This document shows positions 16,791 through 25,008 of a DNA stretch of 64,000 bases, one piece after another. Position numbers and translations under genes: made by a program. Source of the DNA: Pseudomonadota bacterium (GTDB lineage: Bacteria; Pseudomonadota; Gammaproteobacteria; Steroidobacterales; Steroidobacteraceae); the NCBI GenBank assembly GCA_023391335.1, contig JAEWBG010000057.1:12191-76190 (forward strand). Direction: 5' to 3'. The notes under the pieces are model-generated. The model was given only the letters and a program-made list of their open reading frames with translations, did no database searches and was not told where the DNA came from. The first letter of the stretch is position 1, and each line of letters opens with the position of its first letter.

Positions 16791-18212
16791 TTAGCCGACT
16801 TCGACCGGTGCCTCGGCGGTTTCTGTTGAGCGGATGTCGGGATCGAGTTGCCAAAACACCCAGGCCGACGCGCAGGTCATCAATCCGACACATAGAAAGG
16901 TTGCATGAAATGCATGCAGCGAATGGGCAGCCGTGTCGGTACCGAACATCTCCGTGAAGGTCGTCAACAACGCAGCCGCCGCCGCGACACCGAAACTCAT
17001 CGCCAGCATCTGCACGACAGAGAGCAATCCATTGCCGCTACTTGCTTGCGCAGGACTCAAGTCCTTCAACGCAACCGAGTTCATGGCCGTAAATTGCAGC
17101 GAATTCGCCGCACCTAAGCAAAGCAGCTGCAACACTCGCAGCCAATGCGGTTGGTCCGCCGAAAGCAAAGAAAAACTCGCGATGACCGTGCCGACCACGA
17201 TCGTGTTAGCGACCAGCACTTGTCGATATCCGAACCGCGAAATCAATTGCGTCACTACGCGCTTGGTGCCAGCGGCCGCAAGCGCAACCGGGATCATCGT
17301 GAACCCCGCTTCCATGGGTGTGTAGTGCAAGCTGATTTGGAACAGCAGCGGCAACAGAAACGGCATGCTGGAGCTGCCGATACGCGCGAAGAGATTACCC
17401 AACAGGCCGATCGTGTACGTGCGCACCGAGAACAGACTCGTGGAGAACAGCGGATTGGAGACTCGCGCCGCATGCAGCCAATACGCAACCAGACTCGCAA
17501 GCCCATATACAAGAAGAACGAGCACCAACGCACGCCCAAGACCCAACTCGCCGATGCCATCCAAGGCAATCGAGATCGCCGCCATCCCACTTGCGATCAG
17601 CAAATAGCCAGCCACATCCAGACGGCTGTGTAGCGCGTGACGGTCATCGGGCATGTAACGCAGCGTCGCGAGTGCGCCGATAAATCCGATCGGCACATTG
17701 ATCAAGAAGATCCAGTGCCACGATGCTTGTTCGGCCAGCCATCCGCCGAGCGTGGGGCCAATGAGCGGACCGATCATTCCTGGAATCGCAACCACACTCA
17801 TCGCCCGCAAGAACTGTTGATGCGGGAACGCTCGCAGGACCGCAAGTCGGCCGATTGGTAACAGCATCGCACCACCTGCGCCTTGCAACACGCGCGATGC
17901 AACGAGTTGCGTCAGCGTGCGCGACATCGCGCATAGCACGGAACCGATCACGAACAAGGTGATCGCGGAGAAGTAGGCGCGCTTCGTCCCGAAACGATCG
18001 GCAACCCATCCCGATGCCGGAATCAACATTGCCATCGTCAATGCATATGCAATCACCACCGACTGCATCCGCAATGGACTTTCGCCCAAACTCCTCGCCA
18101 TCGACGGCAATGCCGTATTCACGATGGTGGAATCCAGCATTTGCATGAAGAACCCGACCGCGACCAGTCCGAGCAGCATTCGATCGGGAATTTTTTTGGT
18201 GGTGTCGATCAC
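16791..18212 (-). CDS. MFS transporter, DHA2 (EmrB/QacA) type
   Basis: A 473-residue inner-membrane exporter with about fourteen hydrophobic segments. It has the DHA2-type first-helix motif (QMLDSTIVNTALPSMA), the motif A region (GWVADRFGTKRAYF), the motif C-like stretch (GPLIGPTLGGWLAEQASWHWIF) and NVPIGFIG. Such proteins expel drugs or other amphipathic compounds by proton antiport. No membrane-fusion partner (EmrA-like) or local regulator is adjacent, so it probably acts alone. Confidence 0.92.
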   Translation of the reverse strand: MIDTTKKIPDRMLLGLVAVGFFMQMLDSTIVNTALPSMARSLGESPLRMQSVVIAYALTMAMLIPASGWVADRFGTKRAYFSAITLFVIGSVLCAMSRTLTQLVASRVLQGAGGAMLLPIGRLAVLRAFPHQQFLRAMSVVAIPGMIGPLIGPTLGGWLAEQASWHWIFLINVPIGFIGALATLRYMPDDRHALHSRLDVAGYLLIASGMAAISIALDGIGELGLGRALVLVLLVYGLASLVAYWLHAARVSNPLFSTSLFSVRTYTIGLLGNLFARIGSSSMPFLLPLLFQISLHYTPMEAGFTMIPVALAAAGTKRVVTQLISRFGYRQVLVANTIVVGTVIASFSLLSADQPHWLRVLQLLCLGAANSLQFTAMNSVALKDLSPAQASSGNGLLSVVQMLAMSFGVAAAAALLTTFTEMFGTDTAAHSLHAFHATFLCVGLMTCASAWVFWQLDPDIRSTETAEAPVEVG

Positions 18213-18767
18213 GCGGAATGGTCAGCAGAACAAGTGGACTGATCTAATGCGCGGCCGGGGAAATCTTTCCACTCCGGACGCAACACAAAACGCGCAGAGA
18301 CACAGGCAAGAAGTTTCGACAGGATGAACAGGATTGACGGGATGGTCGGAGCGAAGACATCTGAAGCGGAATGAAGAGGCAAGCCTGCGGGCAGGGTAGC
18401 CTGCGTGCGAGCGCTTCCTCGTTAATTTTCTTACCCCTTTCAAAAATTCTTCTCTCCGCACCGGAGCCGGAGCTAAGAGTTTGGACAGGATGAACAGGAT
18501 TGACAGGATGCTCGGAGCGAAGACATCTGAAACGGAATGAAGAGGCAAGCCCTGCGGGCAGGGTAGCCTGCGTGCGAGCGCTTCCTCGTTCATCTTCTTT
18601 ACCCTTTCAGCCCGATTGGGCACTCACACATGACACTTCACACGTTACACATTTCTCCTATGCGTTCTTTGCGTTGCGTCCGACCTCCGTGCTCTCCGTG
18701 TCCTCCGTGTCCTCCGTGGAGCCATTCTTTCTTATCCCAATTTCCCCCGTGCCCTCCGTGGAGATCT
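18213..18767. repeat. Direct duplication of about 124 bp with other repeats
   Basis: No gene is credible. Bases 18318-18440 and 18484-18607 are copies of one sequence, beginning gacaggatgaacaggattga and ending gcgcttcctcgtt plus a pyrimidine run, with only a few differences. CCGTG-type words follow at 18685-18770. The duplicated block includes the ACAGGATGAACAGGATT word, which elsewhere occurs alone, so the block is a compound repeat. Confidence 0.65.
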
Positions 18768-19481
18768 CTACTCCTCATCCTCATCCAAAAATTCGGCTTG
18801 CACTTCCATTCCGCCCAGATCCGTAAACGGCTGCACCTTGCTCAAGAAGCGCGAGCGAGTCGTGGGCTCATTCAACGCGGCATTCAACGCCGCATTGAGT
18901 TCGTAGACATCGGTATCGAAGCGCGCATCGGCAAGCGCCTTCGCGAACGCTTCAACGTGCGCATGCCCAATCTGGTACACGTACGGCGCGAAGTCAGGAT
19001 CGATATCTTCGTTCTCGGGTTGCTCGAATGCTTGCTTGCAACCCGACGCATCCGTGGCGTGATAGTTGCGGCACGTCTGCGGTCGCACTGCATAGATCGT
19101 GCATTGCCCATTCCTCAAGAACGCACATTCGATGTTGATGCGCGCGCGTTCTTCTTCATCCATTCCCGTAAGGCGCTCCGCATTCCGCTCGATTCGTTCG
19201 CGTAGACGCTGTTGCTCAGTAACGGGCAAGGTCGCGAGGTACTCCAGGATACGAAACACCTCGACAGCACGAACATCGATCGTGAAATTGCAGCACCAAG
19301 AACAACCCGCGCGACACGCGAGTGTGTTTGCATCCGCCGCTGCGGCGAGCCGATCATCGTGGCGCCTTTGAGAACTCGCAAGCGCAGCAATGGGACCGCC
19401 CTCGCGGATCTCTACATCTGCCCGAGCGCGCTCATCGGCGATGAGCTGGCGTACGAGGTGTAGGTCGATGGTGAATTCCAT
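18768..19481 (-). CDS. YkgJ-family cysteine cluster protein
   Basis: A 237-residue protein with the zinc/iron-chelating cysteine cluster of the YkgJ family: Cys56, Cys60, Cys63 and Cys64 (CRAGCSWCC), followed by CAFLRNGQCTIYAVRPQTC. Family members probably bind a metal cluster; the role is not established. N- and C-terminal helical extensions are longer than in the smallest members. It is alone and its 5' side faces the exonuclease III gene. Confidence 0.88.
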   Translation of the reverse strand: MEFTIDLHLVRQLIADERARADVEIREGGPIAALASSQRRHDDRLAAAADANTLACRAGCSWCCNFTIDVRAVEVFRILEYLATLPVTEQQRLRERIERNAERLTGMDEEERARINIECAFLRNGQCTIYAVRPQTCRNYHATDASGCKQAFEQPENEDIDPDFAPYVYQIGHAHVEAFAKALADARFDTDVYELNAALNAALNEPTTRSRFLSKVQPFTDLGGMEVQAEFLDEDEE

Positions 19482-19821
19482 GAGGTAGTGACTGGTGACT
19501 AGCGACTAGCGGATAGTCAGAGAGAGAGTCGTCGATTGAGTTTGCGATTGAGTGCTGTGAGTTGTCAGTTGTCCGTTGACAGTCAGATCGAACCACGATC
19601 CACGAACCCCGATCCACGATCCACGATCCACGATCCCCGGACCACGCACCCCGATCCAGACCGACGGCTTGCCTGAGCGCAGCGCTCGCCTGTTCTCTCC
19701 GTTTGCCCCCTCTCCCGCGCTACGCGCGACCTCTCCCACAGGTGGAGAGGTGACTTGTTTCCCGCGTGCGCGGCGCGCCCGCATAATACGCGCCCTGTTA
19801 GTCGGCCAAAACTCAAAACAC
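19482..19821. repeat. Intergenic stretch with three repeat types
   Basis: GTGACTAG-type words lie at 19488-19512. A tandem of cgatccacgatccacgatcc with aaccccgatc variants lies at 19590-19655. A C-rich hairpin (ctctcccgcgctacgcgcga, then acctctccc/ggagaggt) lies at 19715-19752. The last 70 bases, before the exonuclease start, should hold its promoter, but I cannot place one with confidence. Confidence 0.55.
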
Positions 19822-20622
19822 ATGAAGATCTATTCGTGGAACGTGAATGGCATTCGCGCGGTGATGAAAAAAGGCGTCTTTTTGCCGTTCATCCAAGAGC
19901 ACCAACCGGACATCCTTTGTCTGCAGGAGACCAAGGCGGAGCGCGGGCAGATTGAAATCGATTTGCCTGACTATCACGAGTATTGGAATTCCGCGGTCAA
20001 GAAGGGCTACTCCGGGACCGCGATCTTCTCGAAACACAAGCCGATTGAAGTCATCAACGGCTTCCCGACGGAATTCTCATCCCGCTTCAAATTTGCAGAT
20101 GAATTACAGCGCGACAGCGCGGAAGAAGGCCGAGTGATCACGGCCGAGTTCGAGAAGTTCTTCGTCGTAACGGTCTACACACCCAATGCCAAAGATGACC
20201 TGAGTCGTTTGGCGCTGAGACACGAACATTGGGATCCCGCATTTCTCGCGTACTGCAAGCAACTCGAGACCCGCAAGCCGGTCATTTTTTGCGGCGACCT
20301 CAACGTTGCACACACCGAACTTGATTTGGCGAACCCAAAACCGAATGTCGGCAAAAAGGGCTTCACCAACGAGGAGCGCAAAGGATTTCAGAATTTCGTC
20401 GATGCCGGATTCATCGACACGTTCCGGCTTTTCAAACAGGGCAACGGCTACTACACATGGTGGAGTCACTTCGCCAACTCTCGGGCACGGAACGTCGGAT
20501 GGAGAATCGACTATGTGCTCGTCTCGAGCCAACTAAAAGGCTCAGTCGAAGCCGCGGACATCCATCCGAACGTTCAAGGCAGCGATCATTGTCCGGTGAG
20601 TGTGACATTGAAGGCAAAGTGA
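19822..20622 (+). CDS. xth: Exodeoxyribonuclease III family AP endonuclease
   Basis: A 266-residue Mg-dependent nuclease of the Xth family that cuts at abasic sites and trims 3' ends during base-excision repair. Metal and catalytic motifs are all visible: SWNVNGIRA (Asn7), LQETKAE (Glu36), GDLNVAHTELDLANPK and GSDHCPV with the terminal histidine. The ATG at 19822 begins the conserved MKIYSWNVNG; 82 upstream codons in frame are repeat translation. Monocistronic. Confidence 0.94.
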   Translation: MKIYSWNVNGIRAVMKKGVFLPFIQEHQPDILCLQETKAERGQIEIDLPDYHEYWNSAVKKGYSGTAIFSKHKPIEVINGFPTEFSSRFKFADELQRDSAEEGRVITAEFEKFFVVTVYTPNAKDDLSRLALRHEHWDPAFLAYCKQLETRKPVIFCGDLNVAHTELDLANPKPNVGKKGFTNEERKGFQNFVDAGFIDTFRLFKQGNGYYTWWSHFANSRARNVGWRIDYVLVSSQLKGSVEAADIHPNVQGSDHCPVSVTLKAK

Positions 20623-20757
20623 TGGGGTGATGAAGAGATGAGGTGATGACGTGAACAGCGTAGCCCGTCAAAGACTCAAACCCATCTGGCAAGACCGGGG
20701 GCGCGTAAATCATGCTACTCGCTCCGCCCTTCACTCCATCACCCCATCACCTTTCTT
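20623..20757. repeat. Inverted GTGATG-type repeats
   Basis: The words tgatggggtgatgaagagat at about 20631 and tcactccatcaccccatcac near 20733 are inverted versions of one sequence and bracket an unrelated core of about 70 bp. The related word cggcatcacttcatcacctg lies near 21555. The arrangement is that of a small inverted-repeat element, but no target duplication is evident. Confidence 0.45.
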
Positions 20758-21357
20758 TCACTTCACCTCGTACACCTGCCCGCTCTGCGCACCCTCAACG
20801 CTCTTGCTGTAGGCAAGTGCAACGCGCTTGGCCGGCACTGCCTCGAAGCCGCGGAAGAACGGACCGTAGGACGGCAACGACTCGACGAGTACGCTGGGAC
20901 TCACAGAATTGATTCGAATACCGCGCGGCAACTCGATGGCCGCGGCTCGTACAAAACCGTCGATCGCGGCGTTCGCAACCGAAGCATTCGCGCCGGCGAC
21001 AACCGGGTCGTAGCTCAAAATTCCGCTAGTCAAGGTGATCGAGCCGCGATCGTTCAGATAGGCCTGGCCGATGAGCGCGAGCTGAACCTGTCCGAGCAAC
21101 TTATGATGTAGGCCGATCTTGAACTGGTCGATGGTCATGTCGGCAAGCGGTCCGAAATGGGCCTTTCCCGTCGTCGAGACGATCGCATCCACTTTGCCCA
21201 CCTGCTCGAACAGGCTCTTGATGCTCTCCGCACTCGCGACATCCACGCGATACTTGCCGGAGTTTTGAGCGGTCTCGAGCACTTCATGACGTGCGGACAA
21301 TTCTTGCACCACAGCGCGCCCGATCGTTCCGGTAGCGCCAACAACTAAGACTTTCAT
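20758..21357 (-). CDS. Atypical short-chain dehydrogenase
   Basis: A 199-residue Rossmann protein of the short SDR type. The nucleotide motif is GATGTIG (7-13), and the usual NNAG is replaced by STTGKAHFG. The serine strand is present (SITLTSGIL), but the region that should hold the catalytic Tyr-x-x-x-Lys reads ANASVANAAIDGFV, with neither Tyr nor Lys. Several such 200-residue SDR proteins are known, so the loss is a subfamily trait. Whether it is an active oxidoreductase is doubtful. Confidence 0.85.
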   Translation of the reverse strand: MKVLVVGATGTIGRAVVQELSARHEVLETAQNSGKYRVDVASAESIKSLFEQVGKVDAIVSTTGKAHFGPLADMTIDQFKIGLHHKLLGQVQLALIGQAYLNDRGSITLTSGILSYDPVVAGANASVANAAIDGFVRAAAIELPRGIRINSVSPSVLVESLPSYGPFFRGFEAVPAKRVALAYSKSVEGAQSGQVYEVK

Positions 21358-21584
21358 GGTTCTTCCTTTGTGTGGACCCGACGGCGTACATTGTGAATCG
21401 CCGCATGCGATCGAGTAATAGGTTTGCGGGAATGAAACTCATCCACGCGATTAAGTAATGGCAGCGCAGTGAGTGGTGAGCAAGTGAGAAGTGAGCGGCC
21501 TAGCTCTTCAGTTGAACGAGACCACGGCGCACTGCGCTTCGCCATTCACGTCTCACGGCATCACTTCATCACCTGAATACCACC

Positions 21585-22019
21585 ATGGCCCGCCACAAAC
21601 CCTCCTCGCGCCCCATCGTCATTCCTTCGAGCAGTGGACAGCTCGCGGGCCGCGAGATCTTGGTACCCGCTTCAGTCCGCATCGCACGAGAGAAGGCCGC
21701 GGAAAAATTGCGAGCAGCTCGCGAACGCAAAGAAGCACGCGCAAGATTGAAAGCGGCACGCGAAGAACGCGCGATCGCAAAAATGGCGCTAAAGATTGCA
21801 AAGGCATTGGACCGTAAGGCAGCTCAGCGCGAGCGCGAGGCTGCAAGGCTCGAAAGGAAGGCAGAACGTGTGGCTTTCCTACTCGCGCGCCGTGATCGCA
21901 TCGAGCAAGAACGGCTCGCACAGAAAGCGCGTCGCGACGAGATGAGACGTAAGCGCAAGGCGAAACGAGGTCGAGGCGCGCGAAAACGAAGAAGCAGTGA
22001 GCCGGAGGATGCTCACTAA
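21585..22019 (+). CDS. Highly charged, helical basic protein of unknown function
   Basis: A 144-residue protein made almost entirely of Arg, Lys, Ala and Glu from residue 30 on (KAAEKLRAARERKEARARLK and similar heptad-like strings). It is very likely a long helix or coiled coil and strongly basic. The first 30 residues (MARHKPSSRPIVIPSSSG) are less biased. It could bind nucleic acid. Composition-driven reading frames of this kind can be spurious, but this one has a clear start and fills the gap between two genes. Confidence 0.5.
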   Translation: MARHKPSSRPIVIPSSSGQLAGREILVPASVRIAREKAAEKLRAARERKEARARLKAAREERAIAKMALKIAKALDRKAAQREREAARLERKAERVAFLLARRDRIEQERLAQKARRDEMRRKRKAKRGRGARKRRSSEPEDAH

Positions 22020-22040
22020 CTGCTCCCTTTTTCCTCCTTC
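22011..22040 (-). promoter_or_regulatory. Inverted copy of the purine-rich 11-bp direct repeat
   Basis: On the minus strand this reads GGAGGAAAAA, then GGGAGC, five bases (AGTTA) and GTGAGC. This is the same plan and the same 11-bp period as five plus-strand sites between 27.5 and 37.5 kb. It overlaps the end of the charged-protein gene and lies about 70-100 bp before the TonB receptor start. If the site acts as DNA, orientation may not matter. Confidence 0.4.
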
Positions 22041-22109
22041 TTGATCTTCTATATTGCGCAGCACGAGTCTGTTGGATTTCACTAAAGGACCCTCCTCGCA
22101 ACGACGCTA

Positions 22110-24908
22110 ATGAACCGGATTCGACGAGATCTGCCCGCGCAGTGGGCACCCCATGTGACGGCTCAATCGAACTCAGTTCTCGCGCTGTCGTTGGTCCTTT
22201 GGTCCGGCAATCAATCGTTCGCACAAGCTCCCTCTGATAGCCCGGTCGCAGTCACAGTGCTCGGATCCCGCATTCCGCGCGATCGGGCCTACGAACCGGC
22301 ACCTACGACAATTCTGACTAGCGACGACCTTGCCGCGGCTGGATTTTCGAGCACCCCAGAGTTGCTGAAAGCTATCTCGTCAAATAGCGGCGAGACCCAA
22401 AGCCAGCAATCCTTCTCCGGTGCCTCATTCACACCTGGCGCACAACAGGTCGATCTGCGTGGGTTAGGACCGAATCACACACTGGTGTTAGTGAACGGTC
22501 GTCGCATAGCCGACTTCCCTCTTCCCTTCCAGGGTCGCAGCAACTTCACCGATGTCACCAACATACCCGTCGGCTTGATTGACAGAGTGGAGGTACTCAG
22601 CGGCAGCGCATCAGCGATCTATGGGTCCGACGCGATCGCGGGCGTAATTAATTTCGTCTTGAAAGAACGCGCCGGCGGCACATCCTTCGACTATCGATAC
22701 GGAGACACTGCGCACGGCGGAGGCTCGTCGCATCGTTTTACGATCACAAGTGGATTAAGCGGCGATTCGTTCGATTCGGTCTTTGGTTTGGAACTGCTCG
22801 ATCAGCAGCCGCTGTGGGCATTCGAGCGAAGCATCCAAGATTCCACCGCCGACAACCCAACAACACGTACTCCGATTGCACAGCGCACGTTCTTGCGAGA
22901 GGACCCGGTGCTTGACGGCTACAAGGATCCGGGCGCGGATCTTTGCCAACACATCGCGTATCTCAACGAGCGATCCACGTACTACGCATCTCGACCCAAT
23001 CGCGGCCCTGACGGTGATGACGGGCATTACTGCGGCAGCAACACTTCGATCGGCTATGGAACAATTCTCAGTAAGAGACAGACGATCAGCGCACATGGGG
23101 CTCTTTCGTATCGATTGAACGACGCCCACACACTGTTCGCTGCGATGGACTTCGGTCTTATCAGCATCGGCATCTTTTCCGACGTGCTCGATTGGCAGTA
23201 CCAAGATTCGCTGGGCAGTGAAGACGGCATCTTCTTCAACCAAGCTAGCGACGGGCTCGATAGTTGGTACCGGCAATTCGCACCGGAGGAATTCGGCGGG
23301 TTGCGGCGCGCGATGATCCGCAATAATGCTAGGACCGTCAGCATCAACCCTGGCGTGCGAGGAATTCTTGGGGCCACGGGTTGGAAGTACGAGCTCTCAC
23401 TCAACCACAGCGAATATCGAGCGAGCGTAAGTTGGCCGCAAATCGTCGCATCGCGCGCCAATGAGCTTTTTCTTGGAAGACAGTTGGGAGCCGACGAAGC
23501 CAGCGGCTACGCGATATTCGCAGCGAGCCCCGACCGCCTTTACTCGGCTCTCACCCGAGCAGAGTACGACGCGATTGCGAGCCGGAGTGTCTACGAACCT
23601 CGTTCGCAATTCGACGGTGTGTCATTCACGTCCAACAACACTGATGTCATGAGATTGGCCTCCGGGTCGGTCGGGGCAGCACTGATCGCCGAACTGGATA
23701 ACCAACAGTACGCAATCAATCCCGATCCGCTCGCTCTCACCAACTACTATGTGGGTCTACGCGACTCAGACGGTCAGGGTCAGCGACATCACCAAGGCGT
23801 AGGAATTGAAGTCCGTGTACCGCTGCTGGACGGCCTGCAATTTTCGCAAGCAGATCGCTACGACCGCTACTCGTTCGCTCACGGGAGCACTGATAAGTTC
23901 ACTTACGAGTTTGGAGCGCAGTGGCAGGCACTCGAGAGTCTGCAGCTTCGAAGCTCATATGGCACTGGATTCCGCGCACCCGACTTGCACTACGTGTACG
24001 CGGGTGAAGGCAATACGCACCCGTCCGCGACGGACTACTACCTGTGCCGCAGTCGCGAACCGCAAGCAGAACTCGGGGAGTGTTCGTTTGCGGACAACAC
24101 CATTGTCGAAACACGTGTCGGCAATCGAAGCCTCAACTCCGAGACCAGCACCTCCTTCAGTTCCGGAATCGTCTGGTCGCCGAACGCGATGACAAGATTC
24201 AGTCTCGACTATTTTCGGATTCAGTTGAGCGATGAAGTACAGGACTTGAATCGCGATGCGCTGTTGAGAACCGAGGCGGATTGCCGACTGGGCCAGACAG
24301 TTGCGGGCAGTCCGGTCGACGCAGCCAGCACGACGTGTATGGACGCATTCGCGCGTGTGCAGCGCAATTCTGCGGATAGTCCGATAGCCCCAGAGGAACT
24401 CATCGACGTACGCGTGAACCCAATCAACATCGCGAAGGAAGAGACGACGGGCCTCGATGTTTCCATTCACGCCCGATGGTCCAAGAAAGCCGGTGACTTC
24501 TCATTGGACGGTGGATTCACGTACGTCTTAGAACATTCGCTACAACGTTATCCCGGCGAGCCCAAGGTCGATGAATTCGCTCTTGGTAACGGCTTCGACA
24601 TACCACGAAGTAAGGCGAACCTCACCCTGCGTTGGTCCAGGGACAAATGGACCGCGGGCTTGCACGCCGAGCGCTTGGATCGGCTGCCGAACTACGCCGA
24701 GACGGATCACATCGATGCTACTTACATCTACAACGGCACACTCAATATCGAATGCTTCACTCGAGCACGCCTGCACATCGCCGTAGACAACTTGCTCGAT
24801 TCACGCCCGGCGAAAGATCGCACGTACGCGTCGTATCCCTACTACGACATTTCTTGGTTCGACGCTTCCGGCCGAACGTACTATCTCGGCTTGAACGTCT
24901 CGTTGTAG
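22110..24908 (+). CDS. TonB-dependent outer-membrane receptor
   Basis: A 932-residue receptor. After an N-terminal signal region (ALSLVLWSGNQSFAQA) comes the plug domain (PTTILTSDDLAAAGFSS, then VDLRGLGPNHTLVLVNGRRI and GSASAIYGSDAIAGVINFVL), followed by a 22-strand barrel with the conserved GTGFRAPDLH segment. Barrel loops are long and contain paired cysteines. The substrate is unknown; in such bacteria these receptors often import oligosaccharides, and the neighbouring cellulase makes that plausible. The signal is preceded by about 25 extra residues, so a later start is possible. Confidence 0.92.
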   Translation: MNRIRRDLPAQWAPHVTAQSNSVLALSLVLWSGNQSFAQAPSDSPVAVTVLGSRIPRDRAYEPAPTTILTSDDLAAAGFSSTPELLKAISSNSGETQSQQSFSGASFTPGAQQVDLRGLGPNHTLVLVNGRRIADFPLPFQGRSNFTDVTNIPVGLIDRVEVLSGSASAIYGSDAIAGVINFVLKERAGGTSFDYRYGDTAHGGGSSHRFTITSGLSGDSFDSVFGLELLDQQPLWAFERSIQDSTADNPTTRTPIAQRTFLREDPVLDGYKDPGADLCQHIAYLNERSTYYASRPNRGPDGDDGHYCGSNTSIGYGTILSKRQTISAHGALSYRLNDAHTLFAAMDFGLISIGIFSDVLDWQYQDSLGSEDGIFFNQASDGLDSWYRQFAPEEFGGLRRAMIRNNARTVSINPGVRGILGATGWKYELSLNHSEYRASVSWPQIVASRANELFLGRQLGADEASGYAIFAASPDRLYSALTRAEYDAIASRSVYEPRSQFDGVSFTSNNTDVMRLASGSVGAALIAELDNQQYAINPDPLALTNYYVGLRDSDGQGQRHHQGVGIEVRVPLLDGLQFSQADRYDRYSFAHGSTDKFTYEFGAQWQALESLQLRSSYGTGFRAPDLHYVYAGEGNTHPSATDYYLCRSREPQAELGECSFADNTIVETRVGNRSLNSETSTSFSSGIVWSPNAMTRFSLDYFRIQLSDEVQDLNRDALLRTEADCRLGQTVAGSPVDAASTTCMDAFARVQRNSADSPIAPEELIDVRVNPINIAKEETTGLDVSIHARWSKKAGDFSLDGGFTYVLEHSLQRYPGEPKVDEFALGNGFDIPRSKANLTLRWSRDKWTAGLHAERLDRLPNYAETDHIDATYIYNGTLNIECFTRARLHIAVDNLLDSRPAKDRTYASYPYYDISWFDASGRTYYLGLNVSL

Positions 24909-25008
24909 CAGGCCCGACTCGTTACCCGCTAAGTTTCTTCGCTTCGCACTGGAGCCGAAGTTCAGAGATTGGACAGGATGAAGGATTGACAGGATGGTCG
25001 GAACAGTC

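Noticed and set aside
23955..24470. Minus-strand frame of 171 codons inside the TonB receptor
   Set aside because: It is antisense to conserved barrel sequence and lacks a ribosome site.
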